Shown: in pieces, positions 6,119 through 9,230 of the stretch
How the letters are laid out: every line of letters begins with the position of its first letter
How positions within the stretch are numbered: the first letter of the stretch is position 1
Source: an uncultured Oscillospiraceae bacterium
GTDB lineage: Bacteria; Bacillota; Clostridia; Oscillospirales; Oscillospiraceae
Assembly: GCA_905205085.1 (NCBI GenBank)
Contig: CAJLCG010000089.1
Coordinates: forward strand, 1 to 9,230
Direction of reading: 5' to 3'
Length of the DNA stretch: 9,230 nucleotides
The notes under the pieces: model-generated
The model's input: only the letters and a program-made list of their open reading frames with translations
Told to the model about the DNA's origin: nothing
Databases searched by the model: none
Position numbers and translations under genes: made by a program

Positions 6119-6775
6119 ATGAACATGTCCATTGACAAGAATATTCGCCATCTGCGCAAGCAGGCGGGCTGGACCCAGGAGGAGCTGGCCCAGAGGCTGT
6201 TTGTTACCCGGCAGACCGTCTCTCTGTGGGAGCTGGGCAGGGCCCGGCCCGACGTGGAGACCTTGGAGAAGATTGCTGACTGCTTTCAGGTGGAACTCTC
6301 TCAGGTGCTGTATGGGCCGGAGCACCGAGGCGATGGATTGTCCCGCCGGCTGCTCATCTGGGGTGGGGCAAGCTTCGGGGTGGGTTTGATTGTGAACTTA
6401 TTTTTTGTGCTGATGAACTGGGCTTTTTACAGGCCTGAGGCGTATCAAACGCCGATGATGGTTCCATTTTTGGGAAATCTCTACCTCTTTCTGGCCATGT
6501 ACGGAGTGCCTGTACTGGTTGTAGTTTCCGGAATTGCCCTGGGGTGTGTCCTACTCTCGGTGATCCGACCAAAACGGACCGTGTTGTGGGCGGCCGCGGG
6601 CCTGCTGGCCTTGGTACTGCCGGTGGGGTATGTGGTAGCGCTTGCGATGAATATCCCTTATTGGGTGCTGATTGCCTGGGATTTGCAGCCTCGCCCATGG
6701 CTCTTTTTCCCGGCAGGATTTGTGATAGGGCTGGCAGGAGGCGCGGTGTGGAAGCGCATCTGCTCACAAAAGTAA
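6119..6775 (+). CDS. XRE-family HTH regulator with four-helix membrane domain
   Basis: A 218-residue protein. Residues 5-64 form an XRE/Cro-type helix-turn-helix: IRHLRKQAGWTQEELAQRL is helix 1-2, VTRQTVSLWELGRARPDVETL holds the recognition helix, and the C-terminal helix ends near LSQVLYG. After a charged linker (66-77), four hydrophobic segments follow at about 78-103, 121-149, 155-177 and 194-211, so the DNA-binding head would be tethered to the cytoplasmic membrane. This layout is common in Clostridia; ligands of such proteins are mostly unknown. The ATG at 6119 is six bases after GGGGGG; an ATG two codons later is an alternative. It is divergent from dpaA (174 bases between) and convergent with etfA. 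No function is assigned; control of its own gene is the simplest guess. Confidence 0.85.
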   Translation: MNMSIDKNIRHLRKQAGWTQEELAQRLFVTRQTVSLWELGRARPDVETLEKIADCFQVELSQVLYGPEHRGDGLSRRLLIWGGASFGVGLIVNLFFVLMNWAFYRPEAYQTPMMVPFLGNLYLFLAMYGVPVLVVVSGIALGCVLLSVIRPKRTVLWAAAGLLALVLPVGYVVALAMNIPYWVLIAWDLQPRPWLFFPAGFVIGLAGGAVWKRICSQK

Positions 6776-6792
6776 AATAGAAAATAAAAAAC

Positions 6793-6818
6793 GCCCCGCA
6801 TCCAAATGGATGCGGGGC
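6793..6818. terminator. intrinsic terminator between etfA and the XRE gene
   Basis: GCCCCGCATCC at 6793-6803 pairs perfectly with GGATGCGGGGC at 6808-6818 around an AAAT loop. Read on the minus strand the stem is followed by a strong T-tract (six T, then ATTTT), so it mainly ends the bcd-etfBA transcript. On the plus strand the tail is only ATTTC, a weaker stop for the XRE gene. Confidence 0.93.
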
Positions 6819-6835
6819 ATTTCAGTAAATCGCGA

Positions 6836-7975
6836 TTAGTGAGCAGCCTTAGCAGCCTTGATAGCCTCGATCAGCATGGGGGTAACCTTGAACAGGTCGC
6901 CGCAGATGCCGTAGTCAGCGATCTCAAAGATGGGGGCGTTCTCGTTCTTGTTCACAGCGATGATGCACTCGGAATCCTGCATGCCAGCCTTGTGCTGGAT
7001 GGCGCCGGAGATGCCCAGAGCAACATAGATCTTGGGGTGAACGGTCTTGCCGGTCTGACCGACCTGGTGGTCAGCGGACAGCCAGCCGGAGTCGATGGTG
7101 GCACGGGAGCCGCCCACGACGCCGCCGAGAACCTCAGCCAGCTCCTCAGCCAGCTTGATGCCGCCCTCGACGTCCTTGGAGATACCACGGCCCACGGAAA
7201 CGACCACGTCAGCGCCGATCAGGTCGACCAGCTTCTTAGCGGCCTTAACAACCTCGATGACCTGGGTCTGCATGTCAGCCTCAGTCAGGGAGAAGTTGGG
7301 CTTAATGATCTCGCAGGCGTCAGCCTTGGCCTGATCGAAGGGAGCCTTCTTCATAACGCCGGGACGCACGGTAGCCATGGCGGGACGGAAACGGGGGCAG
7401 ATGATGGAGGCCATCAGGTGACCGCCGAAAGCAGGACGGGTCATCTTCAGGTCGCGGGACACGTCGTGCTTCTCACCCAGCACCATAGCGGTGTTCAGGC
7501 CGTCGATCTTCTCGGCGGGCAGAGTGGAGGCCTCACGCAGGAAGTCCTTGTAGATGCCCATATCCACGTCCAGGTGAGTACAGTCGGCGCACAGACCGGT
7601 GTGCAGACGAGCGGCGCAGCGGGGGCCCAGATCACGGCCGATGTTGGTGGCGCCGATCAGCATCATCTCAGGCTTGTACTCCTCGATCACGTCGCAGATG
7701 ACCTTGGTGTAGCCGTCGGTGGTGTAGTTCTCCAGCAGGGGGTGGTCGCAGACGTACACGCCGTCAGCACCGTAGCCGCCCAGCTCCTTGGCGATACCCT
7801 CGATGTTGTGGCCCAGCAGAATGCCGTACAGCTTGGTGCCCAGCTCGTCGGCCAGCTTGCGGCCCTCGGAAATCAGCTCAAAGGAGGTAGGCATCATGGT
7901 GCCCTGACGCTGCTCGCAGAATACCCACACGCCGCCGTTGAAGGCAGCGATATCAGCACTGTTGAAAGTAGACAT
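6836..7975 (-). CDS. etfA: electron transfer flavoprotein subunit alpha
   Basis: A complete 379-residue EtfA. With EtfB and Bcd it forms the Clostridia-type complex that couples NADH oxidation to crotonyl-CoA and ferredoxin reduction. The N-terminal half is the Rossmann-like ETF domain. The C-terminal FAD-binding domain shows VGRGI (261-265), GGSR (288-291), QVGQTG (304-309), GISGAIQH (321-328), NKNENAPIF (342-350) and ADYGICGD (353-360). The frame opens at a TTG at 7984, only two bases from the GGGAG site, so the ATG at 7975 is preferred (GGGAG about 11 bases away). It is the last gene of the cluster, 21 bases after etfB, and is followed by a strong terminator. There is no ferredoxin-like CxxCxxC insertion. 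It is cytoplasmic. A fixed-like (FixB) assignment is less likely given bcd next to it. Confidence 0.95.
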   Translation of the reverse strand: MSTFNSADIAAFNGGVWVFCEQRQGTMMPTSFELISEGRKLADELGTKLYGILLGHNIEGIAKELGGYGADGVYVCDHPLLENYTTDGYTKVICDVIEEYKPEMMLIGATNIGRDLGPRCAARLHTGLCADCTHLDVDMGIYKDFLREASTLPAEKIDGLNTAMVLGEKHDVSRDLKMTRPAFGGHLMASIICPRFRPAMATVRPGVMKKAPFDQAKADACEIIKPNFSLTEADMQTQVIEVVKAAKKLVDLIGADVVVSVGRGISKDVEGGIKLAEELAEVLGGVVGGSRATIDSGWLSADHQVGQTGKTVHPKIYVALGISGAIQHKAGMQDSECIIAVNKNENAPIFEIADYGICGDLFKVTPMLIEAIKAAKAAH

Positions 7976-7996
7976 ATTCTTCAATTCTCCCTTCTA

Positions 7997-8797
7997 TCAG
8001 ATCAAATGCTTGCCAGCCAGGATGCCGGCCAGCTTCTCACAGGTCGCCTTGTCGGCGCCCTCCAGCATCATGCCGGCGCCCTTCTGAGGAGGAGTGAAGG
8101 AGGTCAGGATGTTGGTGGGAGAACCCTTCAGGCCGATGGTAGCGGGATCGATCAGGGGATCGTCCTTCAGAGCGTTGTAGTCCAGAACCTCGTAGGGCTT
8201 CTCATAGCACTCGAAGATGCCGCCTACGCTCATGTAACGGGGCTCGTTGAGCTCCTTGATGCAGGTGATCAGGCAGGGGGTGTTGACCTTGATGGTCATG
8301 TAGCCGTCCTCCAGCATACGCTTGATGGTGAGGGTCTTGCCCTCCTTGGTGATCTCAGCAGCGTAGGAAACCTGGGGGATGTTCAGCTTCTCAGCGATCT
8401 GGGGACCGACCTGAGCGGTGTCGCCGTCGATAGCCTGACGGCCGCAGAACACCACGTCGTCCTCGTCCAGACCGATCTTGTTGATGGCAGCAGCCAGGAT
8501 CTGAGAGGTAGCATAAGTATCGGAACCGCCGAACTCACGGCCGGAAACCAGCACAGCGCGATCCACGCCGCGGGCCATAACCTCACGCAGCATGCCCTCG
8601 GCAGGAGGAGGACCCATGGAGACGACAACGACCTCGGCGCCGGTCTGCTCCTTCAGGACCAGAGCGGCCTCGACGGCGTTCAGGTCGTCGGGGTTGGTGA
8701 TGGTCGCCATGGAGGCGCGGTTCAGAGTACCATCGGGATTCACGGCCACCTTACCGGAGGTATCGGGGACCTGCTTAACACAAACAATGATTTTCAT
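7997..8797 (-). CDS. etfB: electron transfer flavoprotein subunit beta, bifurcating type
   Basis: A complete 266-residue EtfB beginning MKIIVCVKQVPDT, the usual family N-terminus. GREFGGSDTYATS (87-99) and CGRQAIDGDTAQVGP (118-132) are the flavin/nucleotide-binding motifs of the electron-bifurcating subgroup, in which EtfB carries the bifurcating FAD and binds NADH. KELNEPRYMS (181-190) is a further family landmark. An ATG two codons upstream (8803) lies only three bases from AGGAGG; the ATG at 8797 has the normal nine-base spacing and is chosen. It begins 18 bases after the acyl-CoA dehydrogenase stop and 21 bases before etfA, so the three are one operon. Codons are strongly biased, as expected for an abundant fermentation enzyme. 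Confidence 0.95.
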   Translation of the reverse strand: MKIIVCVKQVPDTSGKVAVNPDGTLNRASMATITNPDDLNAVEAALVLKEQTGAEVVVVSMGPPPAEGMLREVMARGVDRAVLVSGREFGGSDTYATSQILAAAINKIGLDEDDVVFCGRQAIDGDTAQVGPQIAEKLNIPQVSYAAEITKEGKTLTIKRMLEDGYMTIKVNTPCLITCIKELNEPRYMSVGGIFECYEKPYEVLDYNALKDDPLIDPATIGLKGSPTNILTSFTPPQKGAGMMLEGADKATCEKLAGILAGKHLI

Positions 8798-8815
8798 TTC
8801 CATCTGCCTCCTATC

Positions 8816-9230
8816 TTATTTCACACCCATCGCACGGGAAATGACCATGCGCTGGACCTCGGAAGTACCCTCATAGATCTCGGTGATCTTGGCGTCACGC
8901 ATCATGCGCTCCACGGGATACTCACGGGTGTAGCCGTAACCACCGAACAGCTGAACAGCGCGGCGGGTCACATCGGAAGCGGCCTCGGCGGCAAACAGCT
9001 TGGCCATAGCGGCGTCCACAGAGTAGGGCTCGTGGTTCTCCTTCTTGCAAGCAGCGGCGTACACCAGGTACTGAGCGGCCTGCATACGGGTGTGCATGTC
9101 GGCCAGCTGGAACTGGGTGTTCTGGAACTGGCTCAGGCGCTTCTTGAACTGGATACGCTCCTGGGTGTACTTGATGGCCTCGTTGATGGCACCCTCGCCC
9201 AGACCCAGAGCCTGAGCAGCAATGCCGATA
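8816..9230 (-). CDS. bcd: acyl-CoA dehydrogenase, butyryl-CoA dehydrogenase-like (C-terminal part)
   Basis: The last 137 residues of an acyl-CoA dehydrogenase; the start lies beyond the right edge of the window, and the frame is open to 9230. The visible part is the C-terminal alpha-helical domain: GIAAQALGLGEGAINEAIKY, then FKKRLSQFQNTQFQLADM, the FAD-contact loop GGYGYTREYPVER (visible residues 96-108), and IYEGTSEVQR, whose Glu (visible residue 120) is the catalytic base of the short-chain enzymes. The protein ends MGVK before TAA. It normally reduces crotonyl-CoA to butyryl-CoA in butyrate formation. The adjoining etfB and etfA indicate butyryl-CoA dehydrogenase, though the chain-length pocket is outside the window, so related short-chain substrates cannot be excluded. 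Confidence 0.9.
   Translation of the reverse strand, partial: IGIAAQALGLGEGAINEAIKYTQERIQFKKRLSQFQNTQFQLADMHTRMQAAQYLVYAAACKKENHEPYSVDAAMAKLFAAEAASDVTRRAVQLFGGYGYTREYPVERMMRDAKITEIYEGTSEVQRMVISRAMGVK

Noticed and set aside
6836..9230. FixB/FixA nitrogen-fixation-type assignment for the ETF pair
   Set aside because: The adjacent acyl-CoA dehydrogenase and absence of fixC/fixX-like genes favour the butyrate-type complex.

Overview
The window fits a high-GC, spore-forming, butyrate-producing member of the Clostridia, most like the Oscillospiraceae (Flavonifractor/Intestinimonas/Pseudoflavonifractor type). This rests on three things: dipicolinate synthase genes (spore formation), a bcd-etfB-etfA cluster (butyryl-CoA formation), and GC-rich codon use with strong Shine-Dalgarno sites. 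The genus is an inference; there is no rRNA gene here.

Layout from left to right. (1) 5-19: right half of a probable terminator cut by the window edge. (2) 31-858, minus: a stand-alone nitrilase-family amidohydrolase (Nit1/Nit2-like) with its own extended -10 promoter. (3) 859-1199: a divergent intergenic region of 341 bases with two candidate plus-strand promoters, a long interrupted inverted repeat and a leader hairpin. (4) 1200-4429, plus: an amino-sugar cassette made of a NahK-like N-acetylhexosamine 1-kinase, a free-standing GlmU-C-like left-handed beta-helix acetyltransferase, and phosphoglucosamine mutase GlmM, closed by a strong bidirectional terminator. (5) 4476-5944, minus: dpaA-dpaB (spoVFA-spoVFB), overlapping by ATGA, behind a good match to a sigma-K mother-cell promoter. 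(6) 6119-6775, plus: an XRE-type regulator fused to a four-helix membrane domain, divergent from dpaA. (7) 6793-6818: a strong terminator between convergent units. (8) 6836-9230, minus: etfA, etfB and the C-terminal part of an acyl-CoA dehydrogenase, in transcription order bcd, etfB, etfA.

How the genes work together. In the cassette, GlmM makes GlcN-1-P, the beta-helix protein has the residues expected for acetylating it to GlcNAc-1-P, and the kinase can make the same compound from free GlcNAc or a related hexosamine. Both routes meet at GlcNAc-1-P, the direct precursor of UDP-GlcNAc, but no uridylyltransferase is in the window. DpaA and DpaB make dipicolinic acid for the spore core. Bcd with EtfBA is the electron-bifurcating crotonyl-CoA reducing complex of butyrate fermentation.

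Most of the window is ordinary core metabolism. I see no mobile element, CRISPR array, tRNA, rRNA or defence system. The points worth a second look are the amino-sugar gene arrangement with its unusual control region, the sigma-K site, and the membrane-bound regulator beside dpaA.
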